From Actinomycetota bacterium (GTDB lineage: Bacteria > Actinomycetota > Actinomycetes > Streptosporangiales > Streptosporangiaceae): a DNA stretch of 50,240 bases. Below are positions 1 through 7,360 of the stretch, piece after piece. The notes below the pieces were generated by a model that was given only the letters and a program-made list of their open reading frames with translations, did not search any database and had not been told where the DNA came from. The DNA lies in contig PMSU01000043.1 in assembly GCA_003168255.1 (NCBI GenBank), positions 1-50,240 of the forward strand. The letters are read 5' to 3'. Within the stretch, counting starts at the first letter, position 1; each line of letters begins with the position of its first letter. The position numbers were made by a program, and so were the translations under genes.

Positions 1-1
1 C

Positions 2-564
2 TCGTGCGGCCTGAACCTGGCGGATGCCGCTGACCTGGGGGTCGCCCGGTCGTATCAGCAGGAGGAGGTCCCGGCCGCGCCGGCGGAGCGGGTCCAGCAT
101 GACGTGCATGCGGCCAGGTGCGGCTGCGGCCGGGTGCATGCCGCGGCACGGCCGGCGGGTGTGCCGGACTCTGCCCTGTCGATCGGCCCGCGGCTGCGTG
201 CGCTGGCGGTTTACCTGGTCGTTTTCCAGCATGTGCCGGTGGAGCGGTGCCGGCAGCTGATCGCCGACGTGGCCGGGGCCGCCGTGTCGGAGGGGTTCAT
301 CCATTCGTGCCTGGCGAAGGCGGCGTCCCTGGCCGCTGAGGTGGTGACGCTGATCCGCGCCCTGATCGCCGCCGCCCCGGTCGCGGGGTTCGACGAGACC
401 ACGCTGCGGTCCGGGCCGGCCGGGGAGAAGAAGTACGTCCACGGCGCCTTCACGGAGGAGTACTCCGCGTTCTGGCTCGGGACCCGGAGCCTGGACACCA
501 TGGAGGACGCCGGGATCCTCCCGGATTTCGCCGGGATCGTGGTCTCTGACCGGTACCAGAATTA
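2..564 (+). pseudogene. IS66-family transposase, truncated at both ends
   Basis: The reading frame is open from the window edge and reads like the middle of an IS66 transposase. A Cys-rich zinc-finger remnant (CGC motif near base 120) is followed by a helical segment and the RNase H-like catalytic core. The first catalytic Asp lies in GFDETT (about 388-405) and the second in VVSDRY (about 538-558). The third acidic residue and the C-terminus are absent because the frame ends at the TAG spanning 563-565. That stop appears exactly where a group II intron-like terminus (GTGCGCC) begins, splitting what would be an Asn-Tyr codon pair. Upstream sequence lies outside the window. It cannot encode a complete transposase; identification rests on motifs I recognise, not on a search. 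Confidence 0.75.
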
Positions 565-1620
565 GTGCGCCATGAGGCGCACTGCCGTATCGCCCGCGCA
601 GCGGGCGGGGACGAGAGGAGATTGTCTCTGGATCTGGAAGCGCGGGGACCGGGCAGCGGCCCGGGCCCTGGAAAAGCAGCTGCGCACGCTCCCCTCAGCC
701 GACCCGATGGACCCCGGTTACCGGCGGCTGCGGTACATAAGGTACGCAGACGACCACATACTGGGATTTACCGGGCCGAAGGCCGAAGCCGAGGAGATCA
801 AGGGCAAGCTCGCGCAGTTTCTCCGGGAGACCCTCGGACTGGAGCTGAACCAGCAGAAAACCCTGATCACCCACGCCCGCAGCCAGCCGGCGCGGTTTCT
901 CGGCTATCACGTCAGGATCCAGCACTGCGACACGAAACGCACCAGCGGCCGGAGATCGGTCAACGGGAAGATCGCGCTGCGCGTGCCGCCGGACGTGATC
1001 AAGGCCCAGTGCGCCCGCTACCGGCAGCGAGGAAAACCCTGGCACCGGTCCCGGCTCCAGAACCTGGACGACTACGACATCGTCCGGATCTACGGGGCTG
1101 AGTATCGCGGCGTCGTCGGCTACTACCTGCTCGCCCAGGACGTCTGGCGGCTGGGTGCCCTGCACTGGCACGCCGTGACGTCGATGCTGAAGACCCTGGG
1201 TGCCAAGCACCCCAGCACCGTCACCAAGATGGCGGCCCGCCACAGGACCAAGATCGAGACCAGAGACGGGCTGCGGACCTGCTTCGAGGCCAGGAAGCAC
1301 CGCGAGGACAGGAAGGACCTGGTAGCACGATTCGGCGGGATCATCCTGCGGCAAGACCGGCGGGCGGTCATCCGTGACCCCGCCCCGGCCCCGGTGCCCT
1401 ATCCCCGCAAGGAGCTGATCACACGGCTCCGCAGGCGGGAATGCGAGCTCTGCGAGACCGGCACCACGGTGGCAGTCCACCAGGTCGCCAGCCTCAAAGA
1501 ACTCGGGAACCCGGGACCGGGCCAGCCCGCGTGGGCCGCCCTCATGGCGAGAATGCGGCGCAAGACGCTCATCGTCTGCGCCGCCTGCCACGAGCACGTC
1601 CACGCGAACCCCGCCGCGCA
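565..1620 (+). mobile_element. Group II intron remnant inserted in the IS66 gene
   Basis: At 565 the sequence switches to GTGCGCC, which matches the GUGYG 5' terminus consensus of bacterial group II introns, and forms a short hairpin with the GGCGCAC that follows. Only about 50 bases of intron 5' sequence precede maturase palm-domain coding sequence, where several hundred bases of ribozyme domains and the N-terminal half of the reverse transcriptase should be. No domain V-like hairpin and no 3' IS66 exon are visible after the maturase. I infer insertion into IS66, then an internal deletion and loss of the 3' end. The right boundary near 1620 is approximate. Confidence 0.6.
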
Positions 1621-1882
1621 CGCGGCGCGGTCGCGACCGTCCCGGACACGCTCGCATCCAGCTGGGACGCCTTCGAACTGGTCCAGGCGGTTGCCGACAA
1701 TCACGCTGGGCAGGCCCCTGGCCTGTTCGCCGCGTTCATGTTCGCGGCGGCTTTTGCTGCCAGCGGCCGGGACGCAGTCGGGTTCGCGCCCTCCATGCCG
1801 GCTGCCTCCGGGCCGCCCATCGCCCCGGCAGCACCAGGCACGGAAGATGCAGAGGAGATCGCAGACCAGCTCGGCGGCCTGA
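572..1882 (+). pseudogene. Group II intron reverse transcriptase/maturase fragment
   Basis: The frame contains the RT active-site motif YADD (RYIRYADDHILGF, about 730-770), the following RT motifs, a maturase X domain, and a C-terminal HNH endonuclease-like domain with CELC and CAAC cysteine pairs and a VHQVASL histidine motif (about 1440-1610). The RT fingers and part of the palm, roughly 300 residues in intact proteins, are missing at the N-terminus. Homology ends around 1618; the rest of the frame to 1882 is a different frame of the next gene and is not maturase. With its fingers missing and ribozyme domains gone, it should not support retromobility. A start at 572 is formally possible but only marks the deletion scar. 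Confidence 0.75.
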
Positions 1883-2013
1883 TGTCGATCCTGGGCTGTC
1901 GGCTCCGGGAAGCCGCGAGCCAGGCCGGGAAGCCGGCAGACCGCGAGGCGTGCGAGCATGCGGCCCGCGAGGCCGGCCGCATCCGCGACCTGCTCGGCCC
2001 CGCCCGGCAATGA
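1621..2013 (+). CDS. Conserved-looking hypothetical protein, 5' end missing
   Basis: Directly after the maturase homology stops, a new coding frame begins and runs to 2013. It reads as a compact alpha-helical protein: a SSWDAFELVQAV segment, an Ala/Phe-rich helix, then an acidic and basic C-terminal helical part. No ATG, GTG or TTG precedes the recognisable portion in this frame, so the N-terminus was probably removed by the rearrangement that joined it to the intron remnant. The only in-frame ATG (1738) would leave a stub. Its TGA overlaps the ATG of the next gene (ATGA at 2010-2013), so the two were translationally coupled. I do not recognise the family. Confidence 0.45.
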   Translation, partial: RGAVATVPDTLASSWDAFELVQAVADNHAGQAPGLFAAFMFAAAFAASGRDAVGFAPSMPAASGPPIAPAAPGTEDAEEIADQLGGLMSILGCRLREAASQAGKPADREACEHAAREAGRIRDLLGPARQ

Positions 2014-3920
2014 TCCCGGCCACGTTCGGCGACTTCCTGCGCCAGGCTGACGGCCACTTGGACGCAGCCCTGGCTGGCTGGGATCAGGTCGCCGACCCGG
2101 CAGCGGCAGCCTGCGAGTTGCGCCGGGTGGTTACCGTGATGACGCGTTTCCTTGATGACCGCATCCGGGTGGACGTGATCGAGGCCGCCGGGAGGACGGA
2201 CCTCAACCCCTGGGAGCGCGCGACCATCGATACCCGTACGGCGCTGCGCCAGGCAGCTGACTGCCTCACCCAGGACAGCGAAATCATCGATGGCACAGGC
2301 TCCAGGCCCGGACGGGACCCGGCGCGCAGCCTCGCGGCAGCCGCCACATGCCTGACCGCTGGCCGCGACCTGCTGAACACCCACACGGCTACCAGTCCGC
2401 AGGATCTGCGCGAGCACCGGTCGGACTGGGCGCCCACACTGGTCTCGCTCCCGGTCACCCGGGCCCTGACCGCCCAGATCGCCCGGTGGTCCCGCCAGCT
2501 CGTGTCTGTGACGGCCATCCTGGCCTCGGCCGACCCGGCCGCGACCCCGGCAGCGGTGACCGCCGGGGAGTCGCTGCAGGCGGCGAGCCAGTGGCTGTGG
2601 GCAGCCGGCACGGCCATCCGCCCGGCACAGGCCGCCGACCCGGCGACCGCTGAAGACAGCCGGCTGCTGCAAGCGATCCCGGCTGCCCAGCCGCCAGCGC
2701 GACTGCCGCCCGGCGGCGCCGAGCCGGTGACCGAACTGTGCGCTGGCCTCACAGCCAGCGCCCAGCGGCTGCGAGCAGCGATATTTACCACGGCCGGGCA
2801 GGCGCCGTGGATGCCGTCCCTGACCGCGGATACCTGGCGGTGGACCGCGCGGGCCATCGCCGTCACCGGACACGCCAGCGAACTCACCCTGCGCTCTCTG
2901 ACCCGCCACCCCGGCCAGCCCGGGAGCCCGCTGGACGGGCCGCAGCTGCAAGCTGCGGCCGAGGCAACCGCCCGGTCCTGGGCGGCCTGGCGGCAGGTCA
3001 GCGCCGCCTGGACCGGCCTGACCACCGAAACCCACGGTCAGGCATCACCAGTCGTGCCAGAGATCAACGACCTCGTGCTGCGGATGGGACGACTCGCCTG
3101 GAACGACCCGCACTGGACACCCGCTCGCAGGCCAGCAGCCACGCGCCGCGACCCGGCCACCCTGATATCCAGCGACGCCGGTATCGCAGCCGTGGTCAGC
3201 GCCGTGCACCAGGCCGCCGACGCTTTCGCCCGCATCGCAGCCGCGGACCTCAAGGCGGTGAGCACCGCCGGCGGCGCCGGGCGGCTTTACGTGACGACTC
3301 GTTCCCTGCCTCAGGGATACGACGTCCCCCGCCCCTACGCCACCGCACCGGCGGACCGCACCTCGCCCCTGCTGCACGCCTACCAGGCCGCCGTGCAAGC
3401 CAGCACCCGGGCCGCCGACACGCTGGCCGCCGTCGCTCTCGCCAGCAACGCGCCAAGCAGCACTCTCGCGCTGGCCCGCGCGGCAGCCAGGCCGCGCCGG
3501 GATCAGGCCGTCGGCGAGGATCAGCGCCTCGCGGCGGCAGTGCCGGCAACCCGGACCGGAACCACAAGGCCGATCGCAGGGCCGGTAGAACGAGCAGTCA
3601 GGCAGCTGCGCGTCACCGACCCGGGTCTCCTGTTGCGCGTCGCTGCCATCGACGGCGCCGCCCGGCAGCTCCTCGTCCAGGCGGCAGCGGCATCACCGCC
3701 CTCCGGCTTGCCCAGTAACACCGCCGCCGTCGAGCAACGCGCTCCAGGAAGCCCGGCGCAGCTCGCAGCCAAGGATTCCCCAGCCAGCCCCGCCGCATGG
3801 CTAGCCGCCGCCCTGAGTAGGAATCACCCAGCGACCGCTGCGACCCGGCCAGATGCTAGCCGGACGCCCCAGGCGCCGCCAGTACAGCGCAGCGGCGGCC
3901 CCGGCCGCACATCGGCATGA
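2010..3920 (+). CDS. Large alpha-helical hypothetical protein (636 aa)
   Basis: The start is set at the ATG of the ATGA overlap with the preceding stop; an earlier in-frame start at 1950 would lie inside the upstream gene. The protein is rich in Ala, Arg and Thr, with long helical stretches and no signal peptide, membrane segment, Walker motif or metal-binding motif that I can see. Codon use looks normal for this genome, with strong GC in third positions. Coupling to the gene before it suggests a two-gene unit belonging to the accessory segment that ends near the tRNA. The C-terminus is low-complexity, rich in Pro, Ser and Ala. The function is unknown. Confidence 0.6.
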   Translation: MIPATFGDFLRQADGHLDAALAGWDQVADPAAAACELRRVVTVMTRFLDDRIRVDVIEAAGRTDLNPWERATIDTRTALRQAADCLTQDSEIIDGTGSRPGRDPARSLAAAATCLTAGRDLLNTHTATSPQDLREHRSDWAPTLVSLPVTRALTAQIARWSRQLVSVTAILASADPAATPAAVTAGESLQAASQWLWAAGTAIRPAQAADPATAEDSRLLQAIPAAQPPARLPPGGAEPVTELCAGLTASAQRLRAAIFTTAGQAPWMPSLTADTWRWTARAIAVTGHASELTLRSLTRHPGQPGSPLDGPQLQAAAEATARSWAAWRQVSAAWTGLTTETHGQASPVVPEINDLVLRMGRLAWNDPHWTPARRPAATRRDPATLISSDAGIAAVVSAVHQAADAFARIAAADLKAVSTAGGAGRLYVTTRSLPQGYDVPRPYATAPADRTSPLLHAYQAAVQASTRAADTLAAVALASNAPSSTLALARAAARPRRDQAVGEDQRLAAAVPATRTGTTRPIAGPVERAVRQLRVTDPGLLLRVAAIDGAARQLLVQAAAASPPSGLPSNTAAVEQRAPGSPAQLAAKDSPASPAAWLAAALSRNHPATAATRPDASRTPQAPPVQRSGGPGRTSA

Positions 3921-4142
3921 AACACCGTCTGCGATTCTCGCAGCGAACAATCCTCAGCGCCGCGGACCACTCGGCTCACGTGTTCATCTCGCAGCCTCGA
4001 AACCGGCCGCGCAGTGCCGCAGCGCACCGGCTCGTAGCGCCAACGACCGCCAGATGCCGTCCTGTGCCACGGTCAAACCACGGTCAAACGATCTTGAAAG
4101 CAAACAGGCCAGAGATCGACTTCTCTCTGGCCTGCGGGAACG
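3921..4142. other. Non-coding gap between accessory segment and tRNA
   Basis: The 222 bases hold no credible gene. Short open frames here run through the tRNA and are artefacts. There is a tandem 11-base repeat (CCACGGTCAAA at 4067-4077 and 4078-4088) and, at 4105-4134, the tRNA terminator hairpin. No integrase gene and no second copy of the tRNA 3' end are visible in the window. Confidence 0.5.
4105..4134 (-). terminator. Intrinsic terminator of tRNA-Ala
   Basis: A perfect 11-bp inverted repeat (CAGGCCAGAGA at 4105-4115, TCTCTGGCCTG at 4124-4134) with an 8-base loop lies 8 bases past the tRNA 3' end. On the minus strand the stem is followed by TTTGCTTTC, a U-rich tail. Confidence 0.8.
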
Positions 4143-4219
4143 TGGTGGAGCTGTGGGGATTTGAACCCCAGACCCCCTCGATGCGAACGAGGTGCGCTAC
4201 CGGACTGCGCCACAGCCCC
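4143..4219 (-). tRNA. tRNA-Ala (anticodon CGC)
   Basis: The minus strand folds into a full cloverleaf of 77 nt with an encoded CCA. The acceptor stem GGGGCTG pairs with CAGCTCC and contains the G3:U70 wobble pair that defines alanine tRNA. The D stem is GCGC/GCGC, the anticodon stem CCTCG/CGAGG encloses loop TTCGCAT (anticodon CGC, reading GCG), and the T stem is TGGGG/CCCCA with loop TTCAAAT. A -10-like TACGCT lies about 14 bases upstream (4238-4233). It is the right-hand neighbour of the decayed mobile segment. Confidence 0.97.
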
Positions 4220-4307
4220 AAGGACGCCAGCCAGCGTAGCAAACGACAGAGGTCACCCGCGCCGATCTAGCCCGCGCGGCCCCGCGCCGCCCCGCACCGC
4301 CCGCGCC

Positions 4308-5027
4308 TCAGTCACCCACAGCCCGCCTCTCGGCGTCCGCGTACTGGTCATAGAGCTCGTCCCGGACCCGCCCAGAGATGTCGATGATCCGCGCGGTCTG
4401 CGGCTCCTCACGTCGTTCAGGAGCCCCAGGAGCCTCGCGTCGTCCGGAACTCCCGGAACTCCCGGAAGCCTCCCGAGCCGAATGCCGCCGCTGCTCCTCC
4501 CGGTAAGCGGCGCCATCCGCGCGGATCAGCGCATGCTCGGCGTCCACCCGGCTCGCCTCGCGGAGCAGCATCATGTACCCGCCCAGCATGGCGATCGGCG
4601 GCACGGCCACCCACCAGGCAGCTAGCCGGACCATCGCGATCCCGAGTGCTGCCACCGTGAGCGAGCCGAGCATCATCAGCAGCCGGCGTCGCGCCGCCAG
4701 GATCCGGGATCGGCTCTCCGAATCAGCCGGGTGGAACCCCATCCGCACTTCCCGCCCGTCCCGCTCATACTCAGCAACGTCATCCCGATCCGCCAGCACA
4801 CCGCCAGCCGAGACCCGATCAGCCTCAGCCACAGCGTCGTCATCGACCATGTGCACACCCGCCCCACCGGAGCCGGCATCGACATCGGCATCAACAGCCC
4901 CATCGCCAATGAACTCCTGCGACGACTTCGAGGTTCGCGCCTGCGACGTGTCCCGCTTAAGCCATCTGGGGATGAGCACGCCTGCCCAGATGGCGATGAT
5001 CGCAAGGTAGAGGATCGCGCTGCTCAA
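4308..5027 (-). CDS. sepX: Divisome-associated membrane protein SepX/GlpR
   Basis: The 239-residue protein begins with the characteristic hydrophobic N-terminus SSAILYLAIIAIWAGVLIPR, then an acidic linker, a pair of central membrane helices (around residues 130-180) and a charged cytoplasmic tail. I chose the TTG at 5027 because AGGGGGAGGAC sits just upstream; the frame stays open further 5' but that part is Cys/Arg-rich and unlike the family. In Streptomyces, SepX is a conserved cell-division membrane protein, and in Corynebacterium the homologue GlpR is the membrane receptor of the gephyrin-like protein Glp. The glp gene is present 2.3 kb upstream here, matching that pairing. The assignment rests on the N-terminal signature and the neighbourhood. 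Confidence 0.82.
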   Translation of the reverse strand: MSSAILYLAIIAIWAGVLIPRWLKRDTSQARTSKSSQEFIGDGAVDADVDAGSGGAGVHMVDDDAVAEADRVSAGGVLADRDDVAEYERDGREVRMGFHPADSESRSRILAARRRLLMMLGSLTVAALGIAMVRLAAWWVAVPPIAMLGGYMMLLREASRVDAEHALIRADGAAYREEQRRHSAREASGSSGSSGRREAPGAPERREEPQTARIIDISGRVRDELYDQYADAERRAVGD

Positions 5028-5303
5028 CCGTCCTCCCCCTGATCGCTCCGACGATGCGAGCCCCGTGCGCACCAGCACAGGCCCCGTGCGCACCCGCCCG
5101 GCACCCACCGGCGGCACGCGGAACCACAACTCCCGCTCCCCGCAGATGCAGCAAACACACACAGGCCCACGTCACGCACGGTAAAGGTCTTGATCGCCGT
5201 TGACGAGCATTCGGCCCGGTGTGTCGTGAGATAGGCGGACGGAGACCGTTCGACCGATGCGCCGCGAGCCCGAGCGCCGAGGCGTGGCGGTCAGGCGTCA
5301 GGG

Positions 5304-6203
5304 GTGTTCCTGGCGCTCGGCTCGATGACCCTGGGCATCCCGCTCACCGCGATACTGTCAACCCGCGCCGACGGCATGAATGTGCTGTACGTCGTCTGGG
5401 CCGCGACCGCCGCCTTCAACGCCGCGATCGCCGCCATCAACGCCGCGATCGCCGCCATCAACGCCGCGACCGCCGCCATCAACATCGCTAACGCAATCCG
5501 CCGCCCGCCACCAGACCACCGCCGAGGCGCCGGCCCAGCACAAGACCCGACCTCAGCCAGCTCCCGAACGCGCCGCACCCAGCGCACTGCGCCACCGCGG
5601 CAGCACCCCGCCAGGGACGTCCTCCACGGACAGCGCATAGCAAAGATGATCACGCCACGCGCCGTCGATGTGCAGATGACGACGCCGGATGCCCTCCTCG
5701 CGGAACCCGAGCTTCTCCACCACCCGGCGGCTGGCGTGGTTCTCCGGCCGGATGCTCGCCTCGACCCGGTGCAGCCCGACGGCGAAGAAGCAGTGGTCAA
5801 TGGCCATCGCCAGCGCGGTCGGGGTTACCCCGTGGCCGGCCCATTCCTCGCCGATCCAGTAGCCGACCTGGGCCGCGCGGGCCGAGCCCCAGACGATGCT
5901 GCCGACGGTGAGCTGCCCGGCGAACCTGCCGTTGTAGGTGACCACCCACGGCAGCGCCTGCCCACGCCGTGCCTCGCGCCGCATAGCGCGGGCCATGGCG
6001 ACGTAAGGACCCAGCCCGGATCGGTACAGCGGCGTCTCGGGGTTGGTCGGCTCCCACGGCCGCAGCCAGGCGGCATTGCGCACCCGCATCTCTCGCCACG
6101 CGGGAGCGTCCCTCGCGCGGACCGGTCGCAAGCAGATCGATGCGCCGACAAGGCCCGGTTCGATCAGCGTGGCCGGCCACCCACGCATTCGTGCCACGTC
6201 TAA
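5304..6203 (+). CDS. Possible small membrane protein with AAIAAIN heptads
   Basis: The frame starts at a GTG and opens with two hydrophobic segments: FLALGSMTLGIPLTAI, then NVLYVVWAATAAF leading into four near-identical seven-residue units of Ala, Ile and Asn. The first 60 residues look like a real short membrane protein. After about base 5490 the sequence turns Pro/Arg-rich, and the frame runs, stop-free, antisense through the whole acetyltransferase gene. That part is almost certainly not coding, so the true 3' end is unclear. The opposite strand of the repeat also reads as an Ala/Met/Leu helix, and the signal could be just an expanded repeat. Confidence 0.25.
   Translation: MFLALGSMTLGIPLTAILSTRADGMNVLYVVWAATAAFNAAIAAINAAIAAINAATAAINIANAIRRPPPDHRRGAGPAQDPTSASSRTRRTQRTAPPRQHPARDVLHGQRIAKMITPRAVDVQMTTPDALLAEPELLHHPAAGVVLRPDARLDPVQPDGEEAVVNGHRQRGRGYPVAGPFLADPVADLGRAGRAPDDAADGELPGEPAVVGDHPRQRLPTPCLAPHSAGHGDVRTQPGSVQRRLGVGRLPRPQPGGIAHPHLSPRGSVPRADRSQADRCADKARFDQRGRPPTHSCHV
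5400..5483. repeat. Four tandem 21-bp units
   Basis: Units start at 5400, 5421, 5442 and 5463. The second and third are identical; the others differ by one or two bases. The 21-bp period keeps the reading frame and would encode seven-residue repeats (AAIAAIN) on the plus strand. Confidence 0.9.
5553..6197 (-). CDS. GNAT N-acetyltransferase, RimJ/RimL type
   Basis: About 214 residues with the full GNAT fold of ribosomal-protein N-acetyltransferases. The N-terminal ICLRPVRARDAPAW strand-helix is followed by the acetyl-CoA core around VGYWIGEEWAGHGVTP, where the usual Q/RxxGxG/A signature appears as EEWAGHGV. The C-terminal motif RVEASIRPENHASRRV, with GFREEG, is typical of RimJ/RimL. The GTG at 6197 is preferred because GGAGGG lies 10 bases before it; the ATG at 6188 is the alternative. 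In actinobacteria this gene commonly sits between the moaC/mogA/glp genes and sepX, as here. The substrate cannot be told from sequence; N-terminal acetylation of a ribosomal or other protein is the family's usual role. Confidence 0.88.
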   Translation of the reverse strand: MARMRGWPATLIEPGLVGASICLRPVRARDAPAWREMRVRNAAWLRPWEPTNPETPLYRSGLGPYVAMARAMRREARRGQALPWVVTYNGRFAGQLTVGSIVWGSARAAQVGYWIGEEWAGHGVTPTALAMAIDHCFFAVGLHRVEASIRPENHASRRVVEKLGFREEGIRRRHLHIDGAWRDHLCYALSVEDVPGGVLPRWRSALGAARSGAG

Positions 6204-6323
6204 TCTTCCCTCCGGCGCAGCGTGCGGCGCCACGGACTTACCAGACGATTCTGCCCCGGATTCCATCCGCGCACAGGCACCGGCGGGTACTTTTCACACG
6301 CGGCGACGACAATCGCGTCCGGT

Positions 6324-6351
6324 TTGACCCCATTTGTGGGTCAGGGGTCAA
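6324..6351 (-). terminator. Inverted repeat downstream of mogA
   Basis: TTGACCCC (6324-6331) and GGGGTCAA (6344-6351) form a perfect 8-bp inverted repeat with a 12-base spacer in the 198-base gap between mogA and the acetyltransferase gene. It has no U-tract, so it could equally be an operator for the downstream gene. Confidence 0.3.
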
Positions 6352-6395
6352 CACGATCACGGGCCCGACGGCCACGCCGAGGCCAGCGCGGACGA

Positions 6396-6890
6396 TCACG
6401 CAGGCGGCCGGGCGGCGTGATCGCCACCGTGCGCCTGGTCGATGGCGTGCCCGAGCACGGGGGACAGCACCGCCATCCCGTCCCGCACCCCGCCGGTTGA
6501 CCCGGGCAGGTTGACGATGAGCGTGCGCCCGGCCAACCCCGCGATGCCACGGGACAGGATCGCGGCAGGCACCCCGGCGGCGGCCCCGGCGGCCCTGATG
6601 GCCTCCGCGATCCCCGGTATCTCCCTGTCGATCACCCGCCGGGTCATCTCCGGCGTCAGGTCCATCGGGGTGAGTCCGGTCCCGCCCGTGGTCACCACGA
6701 CGTCATAACCGGCCGCGACCGCCTCCCGCAGCGCCGTCTGCACCGGCTCGCCGTCCGGCACCACCACCGGCCCGTCTACAAAATCGAATCCAGCCGAACG
6801 GAGCAACTCGACAAGCACCGGCCCAGAACGATCCTCGTACACACCAGCCGCGGCACGGTTAGATGCGGTAATCGCGATCGCCCGGCTCAC
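6396..6890 (-). CDS. mogA: Molybdopterin adenylyltransferase MogA/MoaB
   Basis: A 164-residue single-domain protein of the MoaB/MogA fold that adenylylates molybdopterin before molybdenum insertion. It shows the family N-terminus (AIAITASNRAAAG), the nucleotide-binding TTGGTGLTP motif with the following PEMTRRVIDREIPG, and the LPGSTGGVRDG motif near the C-terminus. I prefer the GTG at 6890, which overlaps the moaC stop by 4 nt (GTGA), the same junction style used upstream; a TTG at 6905 is also open. It is the last gene of galU-glp-moaC-mogA. The cofactor product is needed by the CO dehydrogenase encoded at 36856-40671, though housekeeping molybdoenzymes are equally possible clients. Confidence 0.92.
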   Translation of the reverse strand: MSRAIAITASNRAAAGVYEDRSGPVLVELLRSAGFDFVDGPVVVPDGEPVQTALREAVAAGYDVVVTTGGTGLTPMDLTPEMTRRVIDREIPGIAEAIRAAGAAAGVPAAILSRGIAGLAGRTLIVNLPGSTGGVRDGMAVLSPVLGHAIDQAHGGDHAARPPA

Positions 6891-7360
6891 GCCCGCCGCC
6901 GCCAAGGCCCGCTCTTCCCGCCGGTCTTCTCCTCCACCCGGACGTCGCTGATCACCGCCGCCGGGTCCACCGCCTTGACCATATCGATCAGCGCCAGTGC
7001 CGCCACGCTCACGGCCGTCAAGGCCTCCATCTCCACCCCGGTCCGGTCCGCCGTGCGCACCGTCGACGCGATGACCACCCCGTCATCGGTCACGGTCAGC
7101 TCCACCGCCACCGAATGCAGCCCGATCGGGTGACACAAAGGAATCAGCTCAGGCGTCCGCTTCGCCCCCTGGATGCCGGCGATCCGGGCAACCGCGAGCG
7201 CGTCCCCCTTGGGCACCTCACCAGCCCGCAAGGCAGCGACCGCCGCACCAGACAGCAGCACCCGCCCCGAAGCCCGCGCCGTCCGGACGGTGATGTCCTT
7301 GCCAGACACGTCCACCATCCGTGCCTGCCCGGCCGCGTCCAGGTGGCTGAGTCCGGTCAC
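6887..7360 (-). CDS. moaC: Cyclic pyranopterin monophosphate synthase MoaC
   Basis: MoaC converts the MoaA product into cyclic pyranopterin monophosphate in molybdenum cofactor synthesis. The 157-residue protein contains the conserved ARMVDVSGKD start, GAKRTPELIPLCHP with the catalytic-region His/Lys residues, GVEMEALTAVSVAAL and the C-terminal DVRVEEKTGGKSG loop. The start is the GTG at 7360, giving a 4-nt GTGA overlap with the glp stop; the longer frame upstream would lie inside glp. The N-terminal TGLSHLDAAG matches the family start. No moaA is visible in the window. Confidence 0.95.
   Translation of the reverse strand: MTGLSHLDAAGQARMVDVSGKDITVRTARASGRVLLSGAAVAALRAGEVPKGDALAVARIAGIQGAKRTPELIPLCHPIGLHSVAVELTVTDDGVVIASTVRTADRTGVEMEALTAVSVAALALIDMVKAVDPAAVISDVRVEEKTGGKSGPWRRRA

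Noticed and set aside
1701..3035. A 444-codon minus-strand frame over the accessory genes
   Set aside because: The plus-strand frames have the overlap junction and better third-position bias.
4067..4219. tRNA att site with a duplicated 3' end
   Set aside because: No second copy of the tRNA 3' sequence and no integrase are visible in the window.
3853..4625. Short plus-strand frames reading through the tRNA (with an IRTPDP-like string)
   Set aside because: Such strings are the well-known translation of tRNA genes, not proteins.
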